From the NCBI GenBank assembly GCA_016720705.1, contig JADKKB010000007.1, forward strand, positions 1,178,001-1,242,000: 64,000 nucleotides of DNA, given 5' to 3'. Positions within the stretch are counted from its first letter, which is position 1, and the number at the start of each line of letters is the position of its first letter. Origin of the DNA: Chloracidobacterium sp. (GTDB lineage Bacteria > Acidobacteriota > Blastocatellia > Pyrinomonadales > Pyrinomonadaceae). The notes under the pieces were generated by a model. That model did no database searches. It was not told the DNA's origin and saw only the letters and a program-made list of their open reading frames with translations. This document shows, piece by piece, positions 18,484 through 26,959 of the stretch. Both the position numbers and the translations under genes were made by a program.

Positions 18484-19710
18484 ATGGAAAGACTTTCGCG
18501 ATGGCTAGCACTTTTCTCCAAAGAATTACGGCAAATTGGACGTAATCGTCGCTTGATCGTGATGTTGATCATTCCGCCGACGCTACAAATTGTTCTTTTC
18601 GGTTTCGCTCTTAATCCTACGGTTTCTGATTTGAAGTTAGGCGTTCTCGACGAAAGCCATTCGGCCGAAAGTCGAGAACTCGTTTCGGCAATGACCGAAA
18701 GTGGTTCGTTTGTAGTTTATAAATATTACTTGTCGGATACCGAGATCGACGCGGCAATTGGCTCGGGTAAGCTCAATACGGCCTTGATCATTCCGGCGGA
18801 CTTTGCCAAAAAGCGAACTGCGGGCCAAACCGCGACGGTTCAATTACTAATCGACGCCGTTGACTCTAATACGGCAACGATCGCGGGAGGTTATGCTGCA
18901 CGAATTATAAACACGTTGAATCAACGCATTTTGAAAAATAGTTCGATGCAAAGCGGTAGTGTTGCTCAGCCCCAAATCCCTATTACAGGAGTATCCGGCA
19001 GTGACTCTGCGGATAAATTGCCGGTCGTTATTCAGTCGAACGATATCCGGACCCGGTTGAAACAGCCATCGGTCATTCCGCGGGTCGCTCTTCTCTACAA
19101 TCCCGGTTTGGACAACTCGTGGTTTATTGTTACCGGATTGATCGGGGCGTTACTCGTTTTGCAGGGCTCTATCGTCGCCGCGGCATCAATGGTCCGCGAG
19201 AAGGAAGTCGGCACGGTCGAACAGTTGCTTATGACACCTGCCAGTGCCGGTGAGATCATTACCGCCAAAATCGCACCGGTTTTTCTACTTCTAACGGCTG
19301 ATATTGCGCTCGCTCTTGGGGTTGCACGGCTTGTTTTCGGCGTCCCGATGCTCGGAAGCCTGCCACTATTTTTTGTTTCCGGAGCAATGTGCGTACTTTC
19401 CGGCATCGGAATCGGAACTTTGATCTCCACCTTTGTCGGTTCGCAGCAGCAGGCTCAACTGATGGGCTTTTTCGTTAATCCGCCGCTACTGCTTTTGTCG
19501 GGAACGACCACGCCGATCGAAGCAATGCCGCAATGGTTGCAACCGTTCACTTTGCTAAATCCAGTTCGGCATTTTGCAATTATTTCTCGCGGAATTATGT
19601 TAAAAGGTAGCGGAATAGAGATACTCTATCCCAATCTTCTGACGCTGTTAGGATTCTGCATCTTACTGGTTGGCATCAGTGCGTGGCGCTTTCATCGGCA
19701 GTTAAAATAG
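18484..19710 (+). CDS. ABC-2 type exporter permease (YbhR-like)
   Basis: The product is 408 aa and of the same type as the preceding gene: one N-terminal helix, a long periplasmic domain (GVLDESHSAESRELV in part, VQLLIDAVDSNTA) and a C-terminal membrane block with the REKEVGTVEQLLMTP and SGTTTPIEAMPQWLQ segments typical of ABC-2 permeases. A longer frame opens at 18388 inside the upstream gene, but the ATG at 18484, 5 bases after the upstream stop and behind a GAGGCG, fits the usual MFP-ATPase-permease-permease layout. The similarity with the previous permease (both share the LIDA-DxNTA motif) indicates an old duplication. Confidence 0.9.
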   Translation: MERLSRWLALFSKELRQIGRNRRLIVMLIIPPTLQIVLFGFALNPTVSDLKLGVLDESHSAESRELVSAMTESGSFVVYKYYLSDTEIDAAIGSGKLNTALIIPADFAKKRTAGQTATVQLLIDAVDSNTATIAGGYAARIINTLNQRILKNSSMQSGSVAQPQIPITGVSGSDSADKLPVVIQSNDIRTRLKQPSVIPRVALLYNPGLDNSWFIVTGLIGALLVLQGSIVAAASMVREKEVGTVEQLLMTPASAGEIITAKIAPVFLLLTADIALALGVARLVFGVPMLGSLPLFFVSGAMCVLSGIGIGTLISTFVGSQQQAQLMGFFVNPPLLLLSGTTTPIEAMPQWLQPFTLLNPVRHFAIISRGIMLKGSGIEILYPNLLTLLGFCILLVGISAWRFHRQLK

Positions 19711-19766
19711 CGAATAATACCAAATGGAAATGAAGCCACAAATACCTCATCCACGATCTTTTACGA

Positions 19767-20498
19767 TCATAGATCTGCGTTTCCGGCTTCCTCAATTTTG
19801 GCGGCGAGCGGAAACAGCAAGTTGTTTTCCAAGTGAATGTGATAATGAAGGTCTCGTTCGAGTCCTAATATCCCAGAATAAAGTTCACACATTTCTGAAG
19901 TCGCTGCTTCTGGCAATTGGTAATCTGCCGAGACCTTACGCATCTTTCGTAAAATATTTACAGACTCCTCGTGTTCCAAGCGCAGCATCCGCGACTGATT
20001 TTTGACTGATTCAAATCGGATCGGCAGTGCGCTAACGCCATCCAATAGACCGGCTTCAAGATCCTTTATATACGGAAACAAAACAGTTTCTTCGTTTTGC
20101 ATATGTGTCAACAGATCGTTGCAGAGCGTCTTAAAGACGTTCTGCAGGTCCAAGAGTTCCGGATGATCTGAACTGTGGGTGCGGCAAACTTCCACGAACA
20201 AAGTTGAAATACGTTTCGATTCCTCTTTGGTAAATGTATGGTGTCTTTCGACAATATATTCAACTAGGCCGGAAGCAGTCTTTTGCTCTGCAAAATCGCC
20301 AATCATATTGGTGTTTGCTCGCTCTTCTTCGATCCTTCGGGAAACAACGCCCGAATCGACTCCGGCGATCCGACACGCATCGTCAAATGATCTATTTCCG
20401 GCACAATAATAGTCGATATTGAATTCTTCAAAAGCAATAGTTGCGGTCGGAGTCGACTGAACAATTTCACGGACGGTCCGGTCATTAAGTTTGGTCAT
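19767..20498 (-). CDS. RIC/ScdA/YtfE-type iron-sulfur cluster repair di-iron protein (paralog 1)
   Basis: The product is 243 aa. An N-terminal ScdA_N domain (residues about 1-60) is followed by a hemerythrin-like domain with ligands in ERHHTFTKEE, HMQNEETVLFP, RLEHEES and HYHIHLENNLLFP. RIC proteins restore Fe-S clusters damaged by NO or peroxide by delivering iron from the di-iron site. The usual paired cysteines of the N-terminal motif (DYCCGG) read DYYCAG here, so only Cys32 remains. The ATG at 20498 is used; a GTG at 20504 with GGAGG 5 bases upstream is an equally good start. It lies 48 bases after the DUF3565 gene on the same strand and converges with the exporter operon. Confidence 0.87.
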   Translation of the reverse strand: MTKLNDRTVREIVQSTPTATIAFEEFNIDYYCAGNRSFDDACRIAGVDSGVVSRRIEEERANTNMIGDFAEQKTASGLVEYIVERHHTFTKEESKRISTLFVEVCRTHSSDHPELLDLQNVFKTLCNDLLTHMQNEETVLFPYIKDLEAGLLDGVSALPIRFESVKNQSRMLRLEHEESVNILRKMRKVSADYQLPEAATSEMCELYSGILGLERDLHYHIHLENNLLFPLAAKIEEAGNADL

Positions 20499-20546
20499 TA
20501 GCACGAGTGCCTCCAACGCTATTTGACTTATCGTACGGGGCTTCGC

Positions 20547-20756
20547 TCATAGGCGGGCGTCCGCCGGGTGCTGCGGATCGCACTTCTTACATTCTAGTTC
20601 GACACCTAATTTTTCTTGGCGTCCTTCTTCCGACAAAACCCATTCGCGGATGATCATCGGAGGTCGATGCCGAACGTGCTGATAGTGCCCGCACTCGAGT
20701 TCCGCTCTCCAGTCGCCATCTTCGTCTTTATCAAAACCAACTATTTTTTGCTTCAT
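20547..20756 (-). CDS. DUF3565 family small protein
   Basis: The product is 69 aa: KQKIVGFDKDEDGDWRAEL (in part), then CGHYQHVRHRPPM and a C-terminal LECKKC. The conserved CGHxQH...RP core and the paired cysteines are those of DUF3565, a small, probably metal-binding domain often beside hemerythrin or nitrogen-oxide genes. The ATG at 20756 begins exactly at the domain and has GGAG about 9 bases upstream; a frame open to 20837 would add 27 basic residues. It sits just upstream of the RIC gene and is probably co-transcribed with it. The biochemical role is unknown. Confidence 0.75.
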   Translation of the reverse strand: MKQKIVGFDKDEDGDWRAELECGHYQHVRHRPPMIIREWVLSEEGRQEKLGVELECKKCDPQHPADARL

Positions 20757-21456
20757 AGCCAATAGCTCCGCTTTTGGTACTAGTCTGGCAAGTTTTCGTC
20801 TGTTTTCGGAATGAACGCCGTGGCTGGATTTGGGCATTCACACCAAGCGAGCTTGAAATCTACTTGCTGTGCCTCTATTCCCTTCGTTTACCTGCCATCC
20901 GAAACGGAGGCCAGCTTATTTACCTCAGATCATACACCTGCGAATGACGAACTCGGTGAATGACTTGATGAAAATCCCACAGCAGCCACTCGATTTGCAA
21001 GCACTTTTCTCTAGTTTAACAAATTAGCGCCACAACATTTAAGGCACCTCGTATGTTACGTAAATATCTGGATTGTCGCAATAATGCTACTTTTCGCTGT
21101 CGATTTCGTCTGATTGCGCGATCTGCTCGGCTCAATCCACTCAAGTAGGCTGAGTTCATTAATAACGACTGATAGTGGATGAATCACACGGGCTCACCAC
21201 AACCGAATCGCCAGAGTTGTCACGGAACACTACCGAAAGCCTGATCCCCACGCTTGCTTGTACACACCACTGCGGAAAATCCCGCACCCGAGGTGGGATA
21301 AATTAGCACTTTCCCTCGATACCGCCTGTACTTGCGAATCTTTGTAGCCGGAATCAAAGTATTTTTTGCAGTCGATCAGGCTACAACAACGATAGAACAC
21401 AAAGGCACAGGGATTGCAGTATCGCCAAATTTGATCTTCTGCGGACTCACGATTAT
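20757..21456. other. 700-base gene-free stretch between DUF3565 and narK1
   Basis: No credible coding frame or RNA gene is visible. It must hold the promoters for the divergent DUF3565-ric and narK genes. A half-conserved FNR-type sequence, TTGAT-N4-ATCcc, lies at 20965-20978, but it is far from both start codons and imperfect. A small hairpin (TGCGG/CCGCA) occurs near 21271-21286. Confidence 0.5.
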
Positions 21457-22944
21457 ATGGAACTTTCTACACCAAAAGGCGCGAACAGGATGCTTATAAT
21501 GAACACCCTGGCATTCACCGTGTGTTTCGGGGCGTGGATGCTGAATGGCGTTCTAGTGACGTTTCTGACGGTCAACCGCATTTTTGACTGGAGTGCCGCC
21601 GAGGTCGGTTGGCTCTTGGGAATTCCGGTTTTGACCGGGTCGATCTTTCGACTTCCGGCCGGAATGATGACTGACAAATTTGGTGGGAAACCAATCTTTG
21701 CGGGTCTGCTCGTGCTGTGTGCGATTCCGATGTTTCTGCTATCGACAGTTGAGTCTTATTTCGGCTTTGCTATTTGCAGTTTTGGATTCGGCCTCGCCGG
21801 CGTGAGTTTTTCGATCGGCATAGCTTACACATCGGTCTGGTTTCCGAAAAATCGGCAGGGTATTGCTCTCGGTATTTTTGGAGCGGGTAATGCCGGAGCG
21901 GCGCTGACGACACTGATCGCCCCGACGCTACTTAATCGATTTACGGATAATGGCGCGAATCTCGACGGATGGCGTACATTGCCTATCGTTTACGCCGCTG
22001 TGCTGGTCGCAATGGGAGTCATTTTCTTTATCGCAACCACGAATAAGAAACCGGCCTACCAAGCAAAGAGCCTTGTTAAGCAGTTGGAGCCTTTGAAGAA
22101 TGTGCGTGTTTGGCGATTTGGGCTTTACTACTTTCTTGTTTTCGGTTGCTTTGTGGCTTTCTCACAATGGCTCGTTCCGTATTTTGTCAACGTCTATTAT
22201 TTGCCACTCGTAACGGCCGGATTTCTGGCTGCATTGTTCAGTTTTCCATCCGGGGTCATTCGAGCTTTGGGTGGATGGATAAGCGATGTCTTTGGCGGTA
22301 GAAAGGTGATGTATTGGGTGCTTGGGGCGTCGGTTCTGATCTCATTTTTACTAATTGTCCCCAAAATGGAAATCACCTCCCCCGGCAAGGGGATCACTGC
22401 CGAAAAGGACGGCACTGTAACGGCCATTTCAGAAAATTCTATAACGATCGGTGACAAGACATATCAGTTTGCCGCCAAAAAGGGCGAGACGAAGAATATC
22501 GACGAAGGCATTGCAGTTTTCCCGACCAAAGAGCTTTGGCAGGAATCGGTTGTGGAGGTCGGTCAAACCGTCAAGCGAAAAGAACTAATCGCCAAGGGCG
22601 TTACAAAGATCTATTTTCAGGCAAACGTCTGGATCTTTGCCGTCCTCGTGATCCTGCTCGGAAGCATTTGGGGAATCGGTAAAGCAGCAGTGTACAAACA
22701 CATTCCCGAATATTTTCCGGAACAGGTCGGTGTCGTCGGCGGTATGGTCGGTGTCCTTGGCGGACTCGGCGGGTTCGTGTGCCCGATCATATTCGGCTAT
22801 CTACTCGATGGCACAGGCCTATGGACGAGTTCTTGGATGTTTATGCTATTCCTCTCAGCTCTTTGCTTGCTTTGGATGCACGCCGTCGTGCAAAAAATGA
22901 TGCGCGAAAAGCATTCAAATTTAATGAAAAAGATCGAAGATTAG
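21457..22944 (+). CDS. narK: NarK-type nitrate/nitrite transporter (MFS) with inserted soluble loop
   Basis: The product is 495 aa, a 12-helix major facilitator of the nitrate/nitrite porter family. Typical pieces are FRLPAGMMTDKFGGK, the GAGNAGAALT nitrate signature and a second GVVGGMVGVLGGLGG signature. Between about residues 304 and 388, in the C-terminal half, there is a polar insert of some 85 residues with glycine- and valine-rich, beta-like sequence (MEITSPGKGITAEKDG, later VEVGQTVKRKELIAKG). The pattern resembles a barrel-sandwich/KOW-like beta domain rather than membrane sequence. Without it the protein has the usual NarK length of about 410. It imports nitrate and/or exports nitrite for the Nar enzyme. 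The start at 21457 has no clear ribosome site; an ATG at 21490 is possible. Confidence 0.92.
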   Translation: MELSTPKGANRMLIMNTLAFTVCFGAWMLNGVLVTFLTVNRIFDWSAAEVGWLLGIPVLTGSIFRLPAGMMTDKFGGKPIFAGLLVLCAIPMFLLSTVESYFGFAICSFGFGLAGVSFSIGIAYTSVWFPKNRQGIALGIFGAGNAGAALTTLIAPTLLNRFTDNGANLDGWRTLPIVYAAVLVAMGVIFFIATTNKKPAYQAKSLVKQLEPLKNVRVWRFGLYYFLVFGCFVAFSQWLVPYFVNVYYLPLVTAGFLAALFSFPSGVIRALGGWISDVFGGRKVMYWVLGASVLISFLLIVPKMEITSPGKGITAEKDGTVTAISENSITIGDKTYQFAAKKGETKNIDEGIAVFPTKELWQESVVEVGQTVKRKELIAKGVTKIYFQANVWIFAVLVILLGSIWGIGKAAVYKHIPEYFPEQVGVVGGMVGVLGGLGGFVCPIIFGYLLDGTGLWTSSWMFMLFLSALCLLWMHAVVQKMMREKHSNLMKKIED

Positions 22945-23045
22945 ATCTGCGAAACGTATTCGAAGGGTGTTAACTGCCACCAGCGGAGATCGTTGGTAGT
23001 TCGAAAATGTAAAAAGCGAATTTTAAGTAAAAGGTAATTATTACT

Positions 23046-24389
23046 ATGGCTACTTGGTTAAAAAAATGGACGCCCGAGGACGAAAAGTTCTGGGATGAGA
23101 CGGGCAGTAAGATCGCCTGGCGGACGCTCGTCGTAACGACGATATGCCTTATTATGTCGTTCGCGACTTGGTTTATGATGAGTGCCATCGTCGTCGAACT
23201 GCCAAAGATCGGATTTAATTTTTCAACAAAGCACCTTTTTTGGCTGGCGGCTATGCCGGGACTGGCCGGTGGAACGTTAAGGATATTCCATACTTTCCTT
23301 GTTCCGATCGTCGGTACTCGGCACATCGTAACATTCGCAACATTTATTAAAATACTGCCGTGTATTAGCATCGGCTTGGCAGTGATGAATCCGGAAACGC
23401 CGTTCTGGTTCTTTATGGTACTCGCCTTTACTGGTGGTTTCGGAGCGGGCGATTTCTCGTCCTATATGCCATCGACAAGCGTCTTTTTTCCGAAACGCCT
23501 ACAAGGCACTGCCCTGGGGATCCAGGCGGGAATCGGCAATTTCGGCGTCAGCGTTGCTCAATTTATTACGCCGTTTGTCATTACTTTCGCGATAGTTGGT
23601 GCATCCCAAACCGCCAATAAGATCGATCCGGCCACGAAAGCAGTTATTTCCAGTTCGACGATGTGGCTACAGAACGCCTCGTTCATTTACGTGCCGATCT
23701 TGTTCGTGCTTGGCTTTACAGCTTGGTTCACATTAAGAAGCGTTCCGCTTCACGCTTCATTCAGAGAGCAACTGGATATATTCCGTAACAAGCATACGTA
23801 TTTTTGCACGATCATTTACGTGATGACATTTGGTGCGTTTTCGGGTTTGGCCGCCGCATTTCCTCTATTGATAAAGACCCTTTACGGAAGCTTTCCAGAT
23901 GCTCCTAACGCTTTGTCCTATGCCTTCCTCGGCCCACTTGTAGGGTCGGCCAGCCGCGTGTTATTCGGGTTTGTCGCGGACAAAACAGGCGGCGCGATCC
24001 TGACACTCGTCACCGGAGTGGCTTTGATAATAGGCTGTGTCCTTTTGGTTGGGCTCGGCTTGCTTACGCCGACTTCGGTTGAACAGTTTCCGATGTTTGT
24101 AGGGATCATGTTGGGTATGTTCTTTTTTACAGGCGTCGGTAATGCCGCAACATTTCGCCAGTTTCCCATCATTTTCGGAGACAATCCGCGGCAAGCTGCG
24201 GGCGTCATCGGATTTACCGCTGCGATCGCCGCATACGGTCCATTTATCTTTGCAATATCGATCGGAACCACCCTCGAAATGACCGGCGTCGTCACGCCCT
24301 TCTTTTGGGCACTCTCAGTCTTCTTTGTGATCGCAACGGGTCTTAATTGGTGGTACTACACCCGCAGGGGTTGCGAAAAGCCGTCCTAA
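23046..24389 (+). CDS. narK2: Second NarK-type nitrate/nitrite transporter (NarK2-like MFS)
   Basis: The product is 447 aa with 12 predicted helices and the nitrate/nitrite porter signatures GGFGAGDFSSYMPS and GIQAGIGNFGVSVAQF. It is clearly different in sequence from the preceding transporter and lacks its inserted loop. Tandem NarK1/NarK2 genes occur in several nitrate respirers, where one member acts mainly as nitrate/proton symporter and the other as nitrate/nitrite exchanger; which is which cannot be told here. It begins 101 bases after narK, with AAAGG about 10 bases before the ATG, so the two may share a transcript. A perfect palindrome lies 42 bases after the stop. Confidence 0.92.
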   Translation: MATWLKKWTPEDEKFWDETGSKIAWRTLVVTTICLIMSFATWFMMSAIVVELPKIGFNFSTKHLFWLAAMPGLAGGTLRIFHTFLVPIVGTRHIVTFATFIKILPCISIGLAVMNPETPFWFFMVLAFTGGFGAGDFSSYMPSTSVFFPKRLQGTALGIQAGIGNFGVSVAQFITPFVITFAIVGASQTANKIDPATKAVISSSTMWLQNASFIYVPILFVLGFTAWFTLRSVPLHASFREQLDIFRNKHTYFCTIIYVMTFGAFSGLAAAFPLLIKTLYGSFPDAPNALSYAFLGPLVGSASRVLFGFVADKTGGAILTLVTGVALIIGCVLLVGLGLLTPTSVEQFPMFVGIMLGMFFFTGVGNAATFRQFPIIFGDNPRQAAGVIGFTAAIAAYGPFIFAISIGTTLEMTGVVTPFFWALSVFFVIATGLNWWYYTRRGCEKPS

Positions 24390-24430
24390 TTGCAGCGATT
24401 GGCCGCATTATGGGCCGATCATATGTTCCT

Positions 24431-24485
24431 GAATCCGACCCTATTTGTCACCGCAACGGTTGCGGTGACAAATAGGGTCGGATTC
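24431..24485. repeat. Perfect 55-base palindrome (27-base arms), REP/MITE-like
   Basis: Two perfectly complementary 27-base arms are separated by a single G at 24458. The arms begin GAATCCGACCCTATTTGTC and are followed by CACCGCAAC. No T-tract follows on either strand, so it does not look like a normal terminator. The outer half (GGGTCGGATTC after AAATA) resembles ends of REP-type elements mobilised by RAYT transposases; that likeness is from memory and needs a search. Confidence 0.7.
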
Positions 24486-24798
24486 GGAAGTCACGCTAGT
24501 TCACTGTAATTAAGTCGCATGGCACAATGCCCTAGTTGCGAAACGCGTGTACGGCTTAAGAAAGCTTGCTGTTGGCGGTGGACAAATTCCAATGCCAACC
24601 AAGTCGACCTAATGAACTCATTCTCCACATCGAAATCACGATATTCTTCGATTTCAAATCACGGGTCGATCCCGTTTTTGCATTAAATTTCCAAAACTAT
24701 ACTTGATCCTTTGATGCCATCGCCCTCGATGTATGGCAAGGTTCATCAGGACGTCGCGGCTTTGGAGTTTCTGATCCGGCACGCTAACATTCTTGTTA
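24486..24798. other. 313-base gene-free stretch before the Crp/Fnr gene
   Basis: No coding frame or RNA gene is seen. It should carry the Crp/Fnr promoter. An AT-rich section occurs at about 24640-24710. No clear -35/-10 pair or FNR dyad was recognised. Confidence 0.4.
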
Positions 24799-25497
24799 AT
24801 GCACGACGAAAAGATCGCAATTTTTAAGCAAACGGAACTGTTTAGCAACTTGGACGATAACGTCTTGACGGTAATAGCAAAGAAATCGCTTAAGAAACGT
24901 CTGGAACGCAACGAGATCCTGTTTTTAGCCGGAGAACCGTCGAAAGGGCTTTATGTGATCGCATCGGGATCGGTGCGGGCCTTTCGAACCAGTGCAGACG
25001 GACGCGAACAGGTGATGCATATCGAACACGCTGTTACAACGATCGCGGAGGTGCCGGTTTTTGACGATGGAAACTATCCGTCGACAGCGGCAGCCGAGGA
25101 GCCGACGACTGTTTATTTTCTTGATAAGCAGGCGATCCTAAAAGCTGCTATCGAATATCCGCAACTCGCATTGGCTGCAGCTAAATTGATGGCGTCACGC
25201 CTACGGCGATGCGCATCATTAGTTGAAACGCTTTCGCTGCGCGAGGTCGGGCAAAGGCTTGCCGGCGTTTTGCTCAAAGAAGTGCGAAATTCTCATAGCA
25301 GTTCCAAAGCTGGGTTAACCGTTAAATTGCCTTTTACACACAATCAACTCGCCGCCAGGATCGGCACGGTTCGAGAAGTGGTGACACGCAGTCTACTGCG
25401 GCTTGAAGATCAAGGATTGATCGTCCACGTAGGTCGGAGCATACGGATACCTGATCTCGATGCTCTCGCTGCATTTGCTGAGGTGGGGCGTGACTAG
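24799..25497 (+). CDS. Crp/Fnr-family transcriptional regulator without Fe-S cysteines
   Basis: The product is 232 aa: a cyclic-nucleotide-binding-type beta-roll (residues about 8-125, with EILFLAGEPSKGLYVIASGSV in part), a dimerisation helix, and a winged helix (about 150-225). The recognition helix region reads TVREVVTRSLLRLE; the E-x3-R spacing (E, then T and R) is like FNR/DNR, which contact TGA/TCA half-sites. There is no N-terminal cysteine cluster, so it is not an Fe-S FNR; a heme-binding DNR/NnrR-type NO sensor or a CRP-like protein are both possible. The ATG at 24799 replaces a TTG two codons earlier. It lies after the narK pair and probably controls this island. Confidence 0.85.
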   Translation: MHDEKIAIFKQTELFSNLDDNVLTVIAKKSLKKRLERNEILFLAGEPSKGLYVIASGSVRAFRTSADGREQVMHIEHAVTTIAEVPVFDDGNYPSTAAAEEPTTVYFLDKQAILKAAIEYPQLALAAAKLMASRLRRCASLVETLSLREVGQRLAGVLLKEVRNSHSSSKAGLTVKLPFTHNQLAARIGTVREVVTRSLLRLEDQGLIVHVGRSIRIPDLDALAAFAEVGRD

Positions 25498-25647
25498 TAT
25501 CTAACTTCGAATGACCATAATTTTCTGCGTGATGTAGTATCAGCACCTCTGGGGAGTATTTCTCCGGGTCCGATTCGGAGTGAAAAACTCTATGGTTCTC
25601 CCGGACAAGCGGACGAATGTTTAGTTTATCTTCCGTCAAATGAAAAC

Positions 25648-25693
25648 GGTGCCAAAAAACCGAAAGCCGTAAGGTTCTCGGTTTTTTGGCACC
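25648..25693. terminator. Bidirectional terminator between crp/fnr and ric2
   Basis: Perfect 16-base arms (GGTGCCAAAAAACCGA and its complement) flank a 14-base loop. It lies between two convergent genes. Each arm contributes a run of six T on its own 3' side within the stem, consistent with termination in both directions. Confidence 0.75.
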
Positions 25694-25783
25694 ATATGCT
25701 TTCTAAAGAGAGCAAACCATTTGCCGCAACACAAAAGCCTTGGAGCAATCAGCCGTTGTGCTGCGAAAACCGTTAGTCGCTCT

Positions 25784-26521
25784 TTAGTTCACTGCAAGAG
25801 CGTTGCGTTCCAGATCGACCGCGAGCGGGAAGAGCACGTTGCTTTCCAGATGGATGTGCCTGTGCAAGTCCTTTTCCAGATCTTCCAATCCCGCGTACAG
25901 TGCTGTGTAGCTCGGGCAGGCACCTTCCGGCAATGTATAGTCATCTGAGATCGCCCGCATTTTTCTCAATCGGGCTCCATCGGCCTCGTGGTCCGCCATC
26001 ATCATTCTGATCGGATTTTCGACGGTGCCAAAATGTGGAGGATTGGCAATGCCGTCACCCGTGTTTAGTGACCCGATCGACTGGATGTATGGGAAGAGAA
26101 CCATCTCTTCCTTCTGCATATGCGGAATAATACTGTCGGATAGGGCCACAAAAACATTTTGGAGTTCGAAAAGCTCCTGGTGCTGATCCCCGTGCCGTGT
26201 GCATACCTTTGCCATCAAGGGCGTTAGACGTTCGACTTCCTCCACCGTAAAAATATGGTGCTTGGCAAGAATATGATCGATCAGTTCCGGTGCTGATTTT
26301 TTCGTTATATCATCAGGATTGTCACGGCCGGCGTGATCCACGATCGCGGATTCGATCCGGGCGGTCACGACCACAGGGTCGACGCCTGCTTCGGCACACG
26401 CCTGTTCGATACTCTTTCTGCCTCCGCAACAGTAATCGATCTTAAATTCCTCAAAAACGCGAGTGGTTTCCGGTGCTTCGAGAGCTATCTCCCGAATTGT
26501 TTTAGTAGCTGTAGAATTCAT
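25784..26521 (-). CDS. RIC/ScdA/YtfE-type iron-sulfur cluster repair di-iron protein (paralog 2)
   Basis: The product is 245 aa with the full RIC architecture. The N-terminal ScdA_N domain keeps the canonical DYCCGG motif (Cys31, Cys32). The hemerythrin-like domain shows ligands in LAKHHIFTVEEVERL (in part), HMQKEEMVLFP, MADHEADG and HRHIHLESNVLFP. It repairs nitrosylated or oxidised Fe-S clusters in the cytoplasm. GGAGGA lies about 11 bases before the ATG. A CRP-type dyad sits about 60 bases upstream of the start. It is roughly half identical by eye to the paralog at 19767-20498, which lacks one of the two cysteines, so this copy is the better candidate for the standard repair role. Confidence 0.92.
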   Translation of the reverse strand: MNSTATKTIREIALEAPETTRVFEEFKIDYCCGGRKSIEQACAEAGVDPVVVTARIESAIVDHAGRDNPDDITKKSAPELIDHILAKHHIFTVEEVERLTPLMAKVCTRHGDQHQELFELQNVFVALSDSIIPHMQKEEMVLFPYIQSIGSLNTGDGIANPPHFGTVENPIRMMMADHEADGARLRKMRAISDDYTLPEGACPSYTALYAGLEDLEKDLHRHIHLESNVLFPLAVDLERNALAVN

Positions 26522-26581
26522 AAATAATAGAGTCCTCCTAGATTTGATTATCCGATACTAAAGCGATTTAGAGGGAATTTT

Positions 26582-26597
26582 GGTGACTTTTGTCACG
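26582..26597. promoter_or_regulatory. CRP-type dyad upstream of ric2 (GTGA-N6-TCAC)
   Basis: GGTGACTTTTGTCACG contains a perfect GTGAC-N4-GTCAC inverted repeat, equivalent to the CRP core GTGA-N6-TCAC. It is centred about 68 bases upstream of the ric2 start, a reasonable place for an activator of the Crp/Fnr family. Confidence 0.5.
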
Positions 26598-26868
26598 AAT
26601 GGGAGAATTCTAGAAGATATTTTTGAATTGAAATGAATTTGGGGAGAAAGGGATACACACCGATGTGGTAGGTATTTGGGCTGTTCAACAGTTCGAAAAT
26701 CACGGATCGCCGGGTATTTTGCTTAAGAAGGATTATGCCGGTCTTTGGCCCCAACAAAATTAACTCGTCGCCGGCGCGTTTCGAAAACTATTTAGCACAA
26801 GCAAATGTTGAGTGAGGCCAATAGATTGTTAGGAGATCACTAATTGCGTTGGGCAAAGCATTCGCGAC
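26598..26868. other. Gene-free stretch between ric2 and thiC
   Basis: Together with flanking bases this makes a 438-base gap between ric2 and thiC. Apart from the dyad at 26582 and the hairpin at 26869, no coding frame, RNA gene or repeat was recognised. Confidence 0.4.
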
Positions 26869-26908
26869 GCGATAGAGAACAAGCCGATCGCTCCTTGTTC
26901 TCTATCGC
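26869..26908. terminator. Strong hairpin downstream of thiC
   Basis: Perfect 15-base arms (GCGATAGAGAACAAG and complement) enclose a 10-base loop, 51 bases beyond the thiC stop on the minus strand. There is no T-tract after the stem on the minus strand, so it may be a transcript-stabilising or processing hairpin rather than an intrinsic terminator. Confidence 0.5.
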
Positions 26909-26959
26909 CGTCACTAAGTGTCCATACCCAACGTCAAACTAACGTACGGGTCTGCATCC

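Noticed and set aside
20965..20978. TTGAT-N4-ATCcc as an FNR site for narK or DUF3565
   Set aside because: Only one half-site is complete, and it lies about 210 and 490 bases from the two start codons, so it was noted but not called.
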